Shown here: positions 11,101-22,700 of the stretch, piece by piece
Layout: the number at the start of each line of letters is the position of its first letter
Numbering within the stretch: the stretch's first letter is position 1
Origin: Patella vulgata
Lineage: Eukaryota > Mollusca > Gastropoda > Patellidae
Direction of reading: 5' to 3'
Assembly (NCBI RefSeq): GCF_932274485.2
Contig: NC_065881.2
Coordinates: 49,920,702 to 49,984,701, forward strand
Length of the DNA: 64,000 nt
Notes under the pieces: model-generated
Seen by the model: the letters and a program-made list of their open reading frames with translations, nothing else
Told to the model about the DNA's origin: nothing
Database searches by the model: none
Program-made: the position numbers and the translations under genes

Positions 11101-13868
11101 ACTATTAAACGAATTTTATTTCTTCGTATTGTCAAAAATGAGGTGACACTCTGATCATACCATCCTAGCCCAACCCTAATATTTCACACCAATCGATCGG
11201 TCAGATGTATCTAAACCATAAATATTGAAAGTAATGGATGAATGTGAGTTTGTTGACATTTGCCCCGATACCCCTTGCAGGCATTTGAGCTCTTCACCTA
11301 CTAATATAAACAAAAGCATGTTGTATCTTTGTATCGAAACGTCTTCCTTTGTCCTTCCTCAGTTCACTGACATGTATCGTCTTCAACAGGAATGCTATAG
11401 TATTCTAATCTAATCAGCATTCATCGACAGGCAACTACTAACACCAATTACAATGTCGGGTGGGTTTCACAATAGTTTGGAAACGATTGAACCTAATCTC
11501 GCCCTGGTTCAAAAGTCATTAAGTGTTAAAATCTATTTAACCTTGTGTATGTTGTCGGACACGTTATAACTGGTGATCTAGTCCTACAAGTTCGTATTAG
11601 GCACAATACAAACAAATTTAAAATATAACAGTAGTCTACAAAACAGTCGAGTGTTGCGTCAATACTTACAACTCGGTATGAAACAATATTGCTCTTCTTA
11701 GGGAGCATTATTCGCATAAAGGTACCCGGGCATTATATTGACGGAGTTCTCCGATCAAACATAACCCGGAGTCGTTTTAGAGTCGGTTGTATAGCGTAAA
11801 TATTAGCTTTTCACGTATTACTAAAGAATGTCAATATATGCCTTTATTTAAATAGAGGTCTTCTTCGGTGTTTATTCAAAGAAGCTCTTTGCAATAATAT
11901 ACTTCAATTGTATATAGCAACTGAATCGCGACAATTATATATTAAAGCAGGATCGAAGACTATGTGGATGTCACGTGACTTATGGCGGCGCAGATATCGT
12001 TAATGCGGGATTTATCTTTACTTTATCAATTATTATCAATATGTGAACCAGTAGAATCATCGATATTTTTAGGTTATTTGGGTTATTTATAAGAATGTTT
12101 GTAAGTGTGAAATTACGATTTGATATATTTGAACTGGGCCACAAAAAATATTTTGCATCCCGTAACCAAGGCGACCTAATCGATGTTCGAAGAGGATGTC
12201 AACAAAAGTCTGGGGTTGGGATGTTCATAACTGTTATGTTTGCTTTGAAAGCGGTTACTGGTTTACCTGAATATCTCGTCTTGTCTGATGCCGTTGTATA
12301 ATATTTTCAGAAAGAAAAAAAAATTGTTCAATCGATGGAATCAGTCATAGTCTATAGAAACGAGTTCTTTCATCGATTCTCATAGTTAAGGAATCGATAG
12401 GGCACATCAGTTAATGAAGCTAATGGTAAGGATGTGGAACAAAAGACAACAATCATGCCGATTAAAGAACAGAACAAAATATTGATTATAATAAAATGTT
12501 TTGTTATATTTTATGACATTATTATCAATATAGAGTTACCAGAGATATACATTAAAATAACCACATTTTAGTATCTTATGTTATTATTATTACCCAATAG
12601 AGTAAGATGTAGCACACGTAAATCAATGAATCAACAAAGCAATTGGTATAAGTAGGATACCATACTTTGACATTTTTAAATACAGAAATATTTGTTTTCT
12701 ATTATAACCCTCGGGCAACTCCAATGACAATGTCACGATGGTGGTCTAATCGCACTTTTGTTCAGATATGAATATAACGGAGTGGTCTAGATGTAGGCAC
12801 TGGCGGTTTTTAATACTTCTTTGTTTTACATTCAAAAGTACCATATTTTATATTATTTCTCGACGGCAATTAACGTATCTTGAAAACACTAATTGTTTGT
12901 TATCTAATATGAAGCCCTACTGAGATAATATAATTTGACATAGTTATGTAAGTGATTTATATAAATTATTGCTTTCCTGATTATTGGAGACCCACTAATA
13001 TAATCCTTACGGAATCGGATACACCATATCTAATAAATGGGAATATGTTCATACATAGGTTTCTATATTCTGTTATCTGTGTAATAGTCTGGAGGCTCAG
13101 TGCGGGGGGTGTCCATCAAATGGGCACAAAACCAAACCCAACTTTTCTATAGTAAAATTTTGCGTAGAATACGTTGCCGAGTGGTAATCAGTCCGTCGTT
13201 GGGGCGTTTTTGAGATATTCGCGGTCAAAGGAGGTCATTTGCACTGAACGTGAATGCTTAGCCAGTCTTGTATCATGAAAACATGCTGAACATGATCGAA
13301 AGTAATCACCCTTTGCATAAAAATGTAAATTTGCTAAATTCACGTTTGTTCTTTGTGACCCCGGAGGTCAAAAAGGTCAAATTTTCCGTTTTTGCACTAG
13401 GAAGATTTAAAGCAATAAATGTCAGCGTAAAATATAAAAACTAAAGCGAAACCTGTTCTAATTAATGGTAGGAACATTTAAAAATTTTCTTTAGGTGGTC
13501 TTAGCACCGGACTTTTACTTTGGAAGGTCGAAAAAGATCTTGCATAACAGAACCAAACACTTCGAAACCTGTTTTATAAATACGTAAAAACTGTCAAATT
13601 TAGTTTCACAACGATTGCTATACATAACGAAACTGGTTGTCCGAAAAAACAATTAAATAGTTCCATCACTGGACTTTAGCCTGCAGGCTGCGTCAAGAAG
13701 TCTGCCAAATTTTTCCCCGGTAACATTTACCAATACGACATTTATATCCCGTGAGCTATTATGTACAATGCATCCGTCGGTTTTATCTGTGTCCATGTTC
13801 CGGCGAAATCTATGAAAACTCATAAAAAATTTGCAAACCTTTAATCACGACGTCAGATACGTGTTTTT
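8165..13868. other. Long noncoding stretch with degenerate repeats
   Basis: No gene is recognised. Visible structure: a degenerate direct repeat at 8233-8294 and 8402-8463 (169 bp apart, ending TTTTAAGCGATAA); the array at 9066-9712; and a region at about 9760-9870 rich in CCCC/GGGG. 10.0-13.1 kb is AT-rich with only short meaningless frames. 13.1-13.87 kb has more mixed composition and may be an old repeat abutting the Tc1-like fragment. Confidence 0.55.
9066..9712. repeat. Degenerate tandem array, about five units
   Basis: The phrase CCGTTCGTTTGACAC recurs, with changes, near 9078, 9251, 9386, 9562 and 9638. Each is followed by GCGACAG..TATCTGGTCAG and then TATTTATCTCGACGA. Unit spacing runs from about 75 to 175 bp, so units have been partly deleted. 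No frame runs through the array consistently. Confidence 0.72.
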
Positions 13869-13871
13869 CGG

Positions 13872-14486
13872 TCACAGATTAACGTCGGTTTTCCCAGATT
13901 GGGATTCCCTGAAATCCACGCGGAAATCCACGTTGTTTCGATGACGTGCGAAATGTGGTATGGCGTGGGGTCTGGGAGCTTGATCGATGTTGCGCACTGC
14001 TGTGATGCCGCCTCCTGTCCCTGGACCAAGATTTTGGAACATCACAGGACCCACTCTCTGGTTCAGGGCGATTCCACCCCAAACCATTATGCTTGGACCT
14101 CCCCATGAGAATCGTTCCATGACACATTGGTCAGAATAACGCTGGCCACGTCGACGCCATATTCAGGTCCTGCCATCTGCAGTTGAGACGTCGGCACACT
14201 GTATCGGTACTGACGGGTCTTCCGTGTGTTCCCATTGTCGGATGTGCTGTCTCAGATGCCTGTGTTAAGGTCTTGTCGCCTTGTGGTAACCAGTTCGGGT
14301 GCGATCGTCCGTGGAGCTGGTGGCCCTTAAGCGTCGCTGATGCCTGTAGATGGTCCGAACATTGACCTGGAGGTGATTGGCAACGGCTTGTGCAGTGTGA
14401 CCAGCGTCGAGTCTTCCAAGCGCCTGGCTCCTCTGAGCTGTCTTGAGTCGTGGCATGCTACTGACGTTGTAGTGTGAATGACTCAA
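13872..14486 (-). pseudogene. Tc1-like transposase fragment, internally deleted
   Basis: Read on the minus strand, the start gives an N-terminal helix-turn-helix of Tc1 type (MPRLKTAQRSQALGRLDAGH, then VANHLQVNVRTIYRHQRRL) from about 14456. A later frame gives GGPSIMVWGGIALNQRVGPV and ITAVRNIDQAPRPH, the region between the first and second catalytic residues. The first catalytic aspartate segment is missing, and the sequence ends before the DNARPH-type second aspartate, so it cannot be active. It differs in sequence from the transposase at 5040-6051 and is a separate family. No terminal inverted repeats were found by eye. Confidence 0.82.
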
Positions 14487-15750
14487 CCAGGTATGGGGTG
14501 CATTTTATACGACTGGTCCTATGCACGTGCAGCATGAGTTACATGAAGCTCATGGGGAACACATTATCATCTCAGAAGTCAGGTCGCGTTTTTTTGAGAA
14601 CATTTCCTGGATTCATTTCTGTGTTTGGGAAGGAGCCCTATTGCTCAGGTAAAGTTGGAGATGTGGTCACAAATATACAATAAAAACATTTGACAAGTTT
14701 TATGCAATGCGTCTATTCAGAGTAACATTCCAACCTGACGTTTCTTTTGCTGCTTAGTATATATGGTGGTTAGTAGATACCCAATCGTGAAAATATTTCA
14801 CTGTGCGGTTCTTATATCGTCAACTTGTCTGGTACCAGTAAACAAAAATCTCAATACACTCAGGTAAAACAAGGAATAAAGCAACAAGTCAAATCATTAA
14901 AAACTCATAATCGATGATTGGTTTGATAAATAAAAAAGAAATACACCCTCGTCAAGGACATTCTGGATAGATCACTAATGGTGACTTGAATTATAAATGA
15001 ACAGCTTGTCTCGAATGACGGAAATAAGACCAGAATTATCCGACATTTCTATTAATCTCTTCAGTCGATCAGCCTCAGATGTAACTGTCGATGTCCATTG
15101 TGGCGACATCTTTATTTTAGCATGCAATTTGTTAAATAATTGTACAATGCCTTTGATTCTGTTATGTATCCGTTTGATCCCAGTTTTTTGGGGTGGTTTT
15201 TTTTGGACTCCTGCTCGTTACACGTGTCGGCAGAACATGTAATGTCTATTTATCAAATCAAAACTACACGGAAGTCTTGAATAATCTATAAGCAAAACTA
15301 TCATCAATTTATATTATAACATGCTACTAAATATCTGCAAAGTTTTACATTCTGTAAAATCAACCACTACAGAAAATCAAGTTTCTTCTCCTGCAAATTA
15401 TCATTCACAAGGATATCATTGTCCTCTTAGTTACTTCAATATTTTAAAGTTATAGTTATACTTTCTGTCCGCCTTCCCACTGTGTTCTTATTAAATGTAT
15501 ACACCACGTGGGAATTGATCTTCGTCTGTCTTTTCACCAATTATACATGTAAGCAGACCTTATTGGAATTCCCGTATTCTACACCAAGTATTTGGAGCAT
15601 GTGTGTAAATTGTGATTGATTTGTCTTTCTGCACCAATTTGGGGGAGCTTTTTGCCGGAGCCTTTCCCGTCTCTGTTTCTGTGTAAAACACAATTCATAT
15701 GTAACGGCATTGTTTGGATGGTTGTATTTCAAAACCCCTTGTTCTGCTTA

Positions 15751-15800
15751 TATGAGGGCTGGCTGAAAAGTTCTAAGCCTGAAAAGGATAGATCAATTGG
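15751..15800 (+). repeat. Solo mariner-like terminal inverted repeat
   Basis: TATGAGGGCTGGCTGAAAAG followed by TTCTAAGCCT closely resembles the outer end of mariner-family elements. No transposase and no partner repeat were found nearby, so this is a remnant end. Confidence 0.5.
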
Positions 15801-16470
15801 GTTGAAACAAACTTGAATAAATCATAAACATAAGAACTGTAACTGTAGTGTTATTATTGTCTTCGTACCAGACCATCTTGTGACCCCATCCATTGACATC
15901 ACTAGAAAAGGGCAACACTGGTTAAAGGGCAGTCATCAATAATTATTTTTATCAGAATTGTAATGAGTATTATCTGTTGAATAATTGTAAATAACTTTCA
16001 ATCGTTAATAACTAATAATTTGGCAATGAATCACGTCCATTTAAAGGTAATTTTACATAACAAATTTTAATTGTACCTAACATATTCCAATTGTACATAT
16101 TCTACTATACAGTAAACTTATTATTTATATTTATAGAATATAGAAGACTATTTGCTGTCTCATGTTTAATATATTCCAGTTTCTTCCTCACCACAGTGAA
16201 CCACAATCTCCCCATTGGGCTGTTTTTTGTTGTTTTTTTTTTTTTGTTTTTTTTTTTTTTTGGGGGGGGGGTACTTTGTCTCCCAGTTAGCTACCAATGG
16301 ACATAATAAACAGACAAAACTTCAAAATAAATATGAAACAATGAGATACCAAAGCAGGGATTTGTACAACATTCATTGATCTGTCAACAATCAAATGTAT
16401 TGTCAGTCAGTACCATTATATTGCCTCTAACCAAGAAAGGGTTTTTATTTATTATATGATTGGTTAAAAT

Positions 16471-16545
16471 AAAATGAAATGAAATGAAATATATATGGGG
16501 TCCAACGTCCTACTGTTCTTCTTAAAACCAAATCGGTCATAATAA
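16471..16545 (-). repeat. SINE-B 3' tail fragment
   Basis: Reads on the minus strand as a tail: AACAGTAGGACGTTGGACCC followed by repeats of ATTTC, matching the 3' end of the fuller SINE-B copies. Confidence 0.6.
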
Positions 16546-18204
16546 TAAAACAAATTTAAACATGGAAAATAACGTCAATTTTCTGTTTCTCACCTCTAAC
16601 ATTTAGAGTCTAATTGTGGAATTACATAAATGATTTAGCATAATCAGTTCGATGTTAAATTAAATATGATGATAATCATTTTCTTCAAGTTAGTATGCCA
16701 TTTAGAGACAGAAAGGGCCTGAAAAACTTTATGTTGGACAGAACTTCTACTTCTGTATTAAAAACAATTGGGTTAAGAAACAAATTTGAAACGTCTCAAC
16801 TTGCCCATCAGGGTGCTTCTTATCCCACCTTTATTTGAACCGAACTGGACCAGAAACATGTTTTGTTGGGCTGTTTTTATTTGTTTTAGGAAAGGTGGAA
16901 AATGTCTAGCATTCGTAAGATTTTAATACCCGAGACAATGACACTAAACATGGGCTTTAATGATGAAATACACATACTGAGTGGACACAAGAATAAAATC
17001 ATAACCACCTTTTATGGGTTGTTTTTTTTTTTTTGGGGGGGGGGGGGGAGGGGGGGTGCAGCATAATGGTATTCGAGCCTTTTAAGAGCTGAAAATGGAA
17101 TCTTTGGATGATTCTTTTTATAGCAAAATTTGTGTTGATTTGGCATTACCATTATACAATAAAAAGGCGACTTTAGAAATGCCACACAACGATGAAACAA
17201 TACTAGTTTTAGACTTCAATATTCGTTTAAAAGATTAAATAACTAATCTACGAAAACAAACTGGTTTCCATGGTTATTGCATATTAAGGTTCACAATTCA
17301 TCAGCAAAATCAATTTTCTCTTTCGAATATTTTTTTTTTCTTTTTTGGAGGTGTTCTTCGGGTCTTCTAAATATTTAATCGCATACAATTCAATTATCGG
17401 TCTCTAGGAAAGAAATCTCTAATTGAATAATACAATAAATCTATTCGGTTAATTGCACATGACTTTCCTTTTCTATACCTAAAGGTAACAAAGCATTAAC
17501 CGAGTTAATAAATTATTTATTATTTCTTTTGAAAGCATTGCGTTTTAGAAACACCTTGAGAATATTTTGTTATCCTGTGTGAATTAAAATGCATAAGTAC
17601 AACAGATATTGTTAAAAATGTGAGCCGTGTTCAACTTTCCACATTGTAATGTGGTCTAACATTTGTCGTAGCTCTGTCCGTTTGTCTACTGTCGGATCAA
17701 AAAATAAGGGCACTATACAATCAAAACGTCACCATAAAAAGGCTCATTTTCTTACACTTCACACTGACCGATTTTTAAATTTATTCTCAAAGAGGGGCCA
17801 TGGACATTAAATCTGTAATAAACAACATGTCCATGGATCTACCCTTGAGTTGGTAAGAGGGCGATCCATAAACCGCGCTTAGAAAGATGTGAAACGTAGG
17901 GTTTGGGGCACGTAGACACGTGCATTTGGATATTTTGCAACTTTTGGGAACGTAATGAGAATGCACAACCTTGCATGTGTTATTTGTACTGTGTAAAGTG
18001 GTGGAATCAATGGCAGTATGGGTTGTCAGGCTACAAAACATATGATCACACGTGACTATATTATCTGAACAGTTATAAGCCGAACTACTTAAATGTCCAA
18101 ACGATCAAATAACCCTTTGACCACTCGACACTGGGTTCATGAGACCAAGGCCTCAAATGGCAATGGCCGACAAACGGCCGTTCGTAATGTATTGTGGGCA
18201 TTAT

Positions 18205-18350
18205 CAGGCCCGTAGTTAGCGGGCGGGCGGGGGGGGGGGGCAAGGGGGCAGCCCAACTAATGTCAATCGACTGATATGGGCACGTTGGTCGTTGGCTTCG
18301 TATTGGAAAGGCCGTGCCACCCCACCCCCCTATCGCTACCTACGGGCCTG
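18205..18350. mobile_element. 146-bp MITE with CAGGCCCGTAG ends (hAT-like)
   Basis: Inverted ends CAGGCCCGTAGTTAGCG and the complement of CGCTACCTACGGGCCTG differ at one base. ATTAT occurs on both sides (18200-18204 and 18351-18355). The interior has a long G-run near one end and a C-run near the other. Ends of this type are common on hAT-related MITEs, although hAT elements make 8-bp duplications and only 5 bp match here. Confidence 0.8.
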
Positions 18351-18579
18351 ATTATAAGGTCGTGATCAAATGGTTTTAGTTTCTAGGGGAGATTACAATA
18401 TTTCATAACAAAGGGATAGACATTCAAGATGCTTTTCAGAAATGAAATGAAATGGTGTTGAACGTTGCATTTCCGAAAGATAGGTTAATACTTGTAGCCC
18501 CAAACAAGATTTGGCTACAAAGAGAAATAAATCGGAAGTGATTATTCTATAACGGTGAAAATCTATAGGTTTTTTCGTT

Positions 18580-18735
18580 TCTCATCCTTGATCATCCTCG
18601 GTATCCTTAGTGTACTCATTCCGTTCTACTCCACTATACCCTGGGTTAATCCATAGGGTTTCCACGATTTCAAATTATCTGCTGGCCTTGATTGTAGCTA
18701 TTGTCTACGAATCAATCATAGAACAGTTGACAAAC
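18580..18735 (+). repeat. Left arm of a divergent inverted repeat that brackets the BEL/Pao element
   Basis: Aligns over about 150 bp with the reverse complement of 26855-27000: GATCATCCT, TATCC, TTCTAC.CCACTA, GGTTAATCCA and TTTCAA.TTATC appear in the same order. The identity is moderate, so the repeat is old. Confidence 0.68.
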
Positions 18736-19120
18736 CTGTCGTCTCGCTTTCGTTTTTATATAACCATATTTAGGTCCATTTACTGAATGATTTATGTAAA
18801 TAATGTATATATTTCTAATTCATTTATATTTAATTGTATTATCAAAATCCGTTGTATGTTTCGCTTATTTCAAATATGTATAACATCTATAAGTTTGACT
18901 TTTGTTATTATTATTACTATTCGTTCTTTGTCTCAAACGTTTCATTCTGTTATGTTTATTATTATAACATTATACTTGGCAATTTGATTCACAATGTCTT
19001 GTCTACGATATCACGTTGACGTAGAAGTCCCCGAATGAACGACCGATTCGCAATATGACTCTTGGACCTACATAAACGTCCGGTCATCAATAATATAATA
19101 TTATATAATTTGTTGTTAAT
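18736..19120. other. AT-rich spacer left of the BEL/Pao element
   Basis: No gene. Ends in the AAATA target duplication at 19121-19125. Confidence 0.6.
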
Positions 19121-19125
19121 AAATA

Positions 19126-19586
19126 TGTGCCCACTGCACAGTGTATTTAAACTCAAAACAAAGTAAAAGTTCAAAGTTTATTAGAATAATAACCGCTGAA
19201 CTCTATCCCATATTTGAAACACAGTGAAATTCACAACAGTCAACCGATGTACATACTAAATCATATATGTATTAGAAAAACAGTTTACTGAATGGGTTTA
19301 GATATCCGCATCTAACCGCACATTAACAAATTCACGGAATTCACTGGTTTTCAAGTTGTTTGGGGTCACATCCTCAAACAAATACCGAATAAACCGTCCA
19401 CACTTGGAAATGACAACACGCCATCATTATATTTTTACCGCGAACTCTCAAACCGAGGCTCGGATTAAGACCGCCAGTAAGATTTTCCGAAAACCAGTGA
19501 AACCGAAAGTAGACATCAAACTCTACCCTTATACATTTTACAAAATAACACTATTAAACATATACTAAAGGGATATGGTAGCTACA
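19126..19586 (-). repeat. 3' LTR of the BEL/Pao element
   Basis: 461 bp, apparently identical to 26319-26779. On the minus strand it begins TGTAGCTACC and ends GTGGGCACA. Confidence 0.95.
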
Positions 19587-19733
19587 CCAGCCCCTACATA
19601 AAAATGACAGTAAACATTTTTATGTACAAAAAAAAACCAATTAGCTACCATTTTAATTCTTATGGCTAACTCAATAATAAATACAAATTACAGATTTCCA
19701 AACAGTTACTTTAACATACATGTACATCAATAA

Positions 19734-22700
19734 CTAATTATCTAAGATAACAGGTTCGTCCAATTCAAGTAAACATACTTTATGAATTGGTCGAGTAAGA
19801 ACCACATAACCATCTTTAATATTAGCATCCTTGTGATGCTTTGCACAAGTCGCAACGGTTGCTTTTGTTTTAAGCTTAACGGTGCGCACAAACCCATCCT
19901 TAGACACAAATACTTCCACAATTCGAGCCAAGGGCCACTGACCGCGTGGGTAATTATCATCCGCTAAAAGCACTAGATCCCCAATGCAAATGTTACGTTT
20001 GGCGTGATTCCACTTAGATCGTTCCAATAATGTAGGCAAATATTCCTTTACCCATCGGCGCCAAAAAACATCACTCAAATATTGGGCCTGTTTCCATTTA
20101 CGTTTTAAATATAAGTCCTTCTTTTCGAATATACCAGGGGGTAAACTATTACTACATCTAAGATGCAACAAATGATTTGGTGTTAAAGGCCCGTCGTCTA
20201 AAACACTATCACTGTTTCTCGTTAACGGCCTACTATTCAAGATAAACACCACTTCAGCTACAACAGTTAATAAAACTTCATCCGAAACTAACTGTTCCTT
20301 TAATACAGATTTTAATATTTGGCGTACTGAACGAATCATTCGCTCCCACACACCACCCATGTGGCTGGCCGCAGGTGGATTAAAATTCCAAGTTATATTC
20401 CGCTGAACACAAAATCTAGAGAGTTTAGACTGATTAAAATCCTTAAGTGCCTCTTTAAGTTCCTTATCCGCGCTTGTGAAATTCGAACCATTATCGCTCC
20501 ATATCTCCTCTGGTTGACCACGAACACTAACAAATCTCCGTAAGGCATTTATCATAGAATCCGTGTTTAGTGAATGTGCAATTTCTATATGCACAGACCT
20601 TGAAGTCATACAAGTAAAAAGGCAGCCGTACCTTTTCACAACACTTCGTCCCTGTTTCACTAACAAAGGTACGAAATAATCAATTCCAACGCACGAAAAC
20701 GGTGGTTTATCAGCAACAAGTCTTTGTTTCGGTAAATTGCCCATAAACTGAGTTTCGGTTGGCTTAGATCTCCTCTGACAGGTTACACATTTTGAAAGTA
20801 TCCGTCTTACCGCTGATCGGCCTTTTATTATCCAAAACTTCTGTCTTAAAGTGGCAAGAACCGTTTCTTGTCCCATATGACCGACACTAACATGACACTC
20901 TCTAATTATTAAGTCCGTAACCGAGTGTTTGTATGGCAAAATTACTGGATGTTTCGCCAATCCATCAATTGAAGCATTCTCCAATCGACCTCCAACGCAT
21001 AACAGTTCATTTTCCAGTTGAGGATTCAATTTAACCAACGAAGATCCAACTTCCTTTAATGACGATTCATTAGACTCAGATTCTAAACTTAAAGCTTTAT
21101 ACGTCTTTGGAAAATCTCCTTTCTGGACAAATTTAATTATTTGCGATTCGGCATAACTTATTTCTTGTACAGACAAATATTTTAATAACTGTCTTGGTTT
21201 ACTCCCGTTTAATCGTTCCGACACTTTGTCTCTTAAAATAGTCTTTAGACGTATCAGATAAGCAACAGCTCTTTTTAATTTCCACCAAGATGAAAAATAT
21301 TCAAACAGTTTATCAAACAAAGTTCTGTCCGGGACATTAACCGTAGCATACACTTGAGCTTCTTTACGTATTTCTGGATCAGTATCCATCATTTCAGGAA
21401 TGTTCACTTTATCCGGCCAAAACAACTCATCACGATACAAAAAGTCAGGTCCCGTTAACCACCTATCGTTTTGAATAAACGATTTCATCTTTAACCCTTT
21501 AGACCCGTCGTCAGCGGGGTTAATGTTCCTGTCAATGTACCTAAATTGAGAGGGGTTTGAACCTAAATGAATAACGGTTAACCGGTTTGATTCAAAAGTG
21601 TGAAAACGTTTAGTTTTATTGTTAATACACTTAAGAACCGACATTGAGTCAGTCCAATACACAACTTTGTTAATTTCAAAGTCAATTTCACTCTTTATCA
21701 AGTGACACAATTTCACGGACACAACAGCAGCCGATAATTCCAACCGAGGAATTGATATCTCCTTCAATGGAGCTAACCGAGCCTTGCCCATTACAAAAGC
21801 ACAATGGATGTTCATATCTCTATCTACACATCGTAAATAGGCTACTGACGAATACCCTACTCTCGAGGCATCCGAAAAAACATGTAACTGAATATCTACA
21901 ATATCACTTGAGTCTTGTAATTTATAACACCGAGGAACTTTAATCTCCGATAAACGATTCAAATCATTTAACCATCTAATCCACTGATTTTTATCAATGT
22001 CTGGAATTGAATCATCCCATCCTAATTGTTTCCTGCTTAACATTTGCAGCAATAGTTTGGCTTTCATAAGAAAGGGCGCAACAAATCCGAGGGGGTCAAA
22101 CAGTGAATATGCAACAGAAAGAATACCCCTACGAGTCATAGGCTTGTTTAATGCGCTATTAGAAAGTTTATCAGCATTTTCCCAAACAAAACAATCCGAT
22201 TCGGTATTCCACTTGATACCTAAAGTACTTTGGGTTGGCAACTTTTCAATGTCAAGGTTAACAACGGATTTTGCTCTCTCCGCTTCCGGAATGGTGGCTA
22301 AGAACTGTCTATCATTGCTACACCATTTAGTTATGTGGAATCCACCTAAAGACAAAAGTTCGGTCACTTCGTGATACAGCTTGGTTGCATTTGCTATAGT
22401 GTCTACCGATTTCATTAAGTCATCCACGTACATGTTATTTAGAACAGTCGAGATTGTTTCCGGATTAAATTCACTTTCATGAGTTTTGGCACACATTTTC
22501 AGACAAAAGTTCGCTATACAGGGAGAAGATGTTGCACCAAAAATATGTTTAATCATCCTATATTCTTCAACAGAACTAGACAAATCACTGTCTTTAAACC
22601 ACAAAAATCGTAAAGCATCACAGTCCTTCGGGTCCACACGGACTTGGTGAAACATGGCCTCGATGTCCGAAACAATACCAATCTTATCCTGCCGAAATCG

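Larger units (their letters stand above)
14487..18199. other. Noncoding stretch, no gene recognised
   Basis: Contains a mariner-like terminal sequence (15751-15800), a SINE-B tail fragment (16471-16545) and two T-tract/G-tract junctions (about 16231-16271 and 17022-17048). Short frames at 14997, 16091 and 17787 have no recognisable domains; the one at 16091 is partly translation of the homopolymer tracts. Confidence 0.55.

Noticed and set aside
19356-19568. 70-codon frame repeated identically at 26549-26761
   Set aside because: Both lie within the two LTRs of the BEL/Pao element, antisense to it, so the identity reflects the LTRs and does not indicate a gene family.
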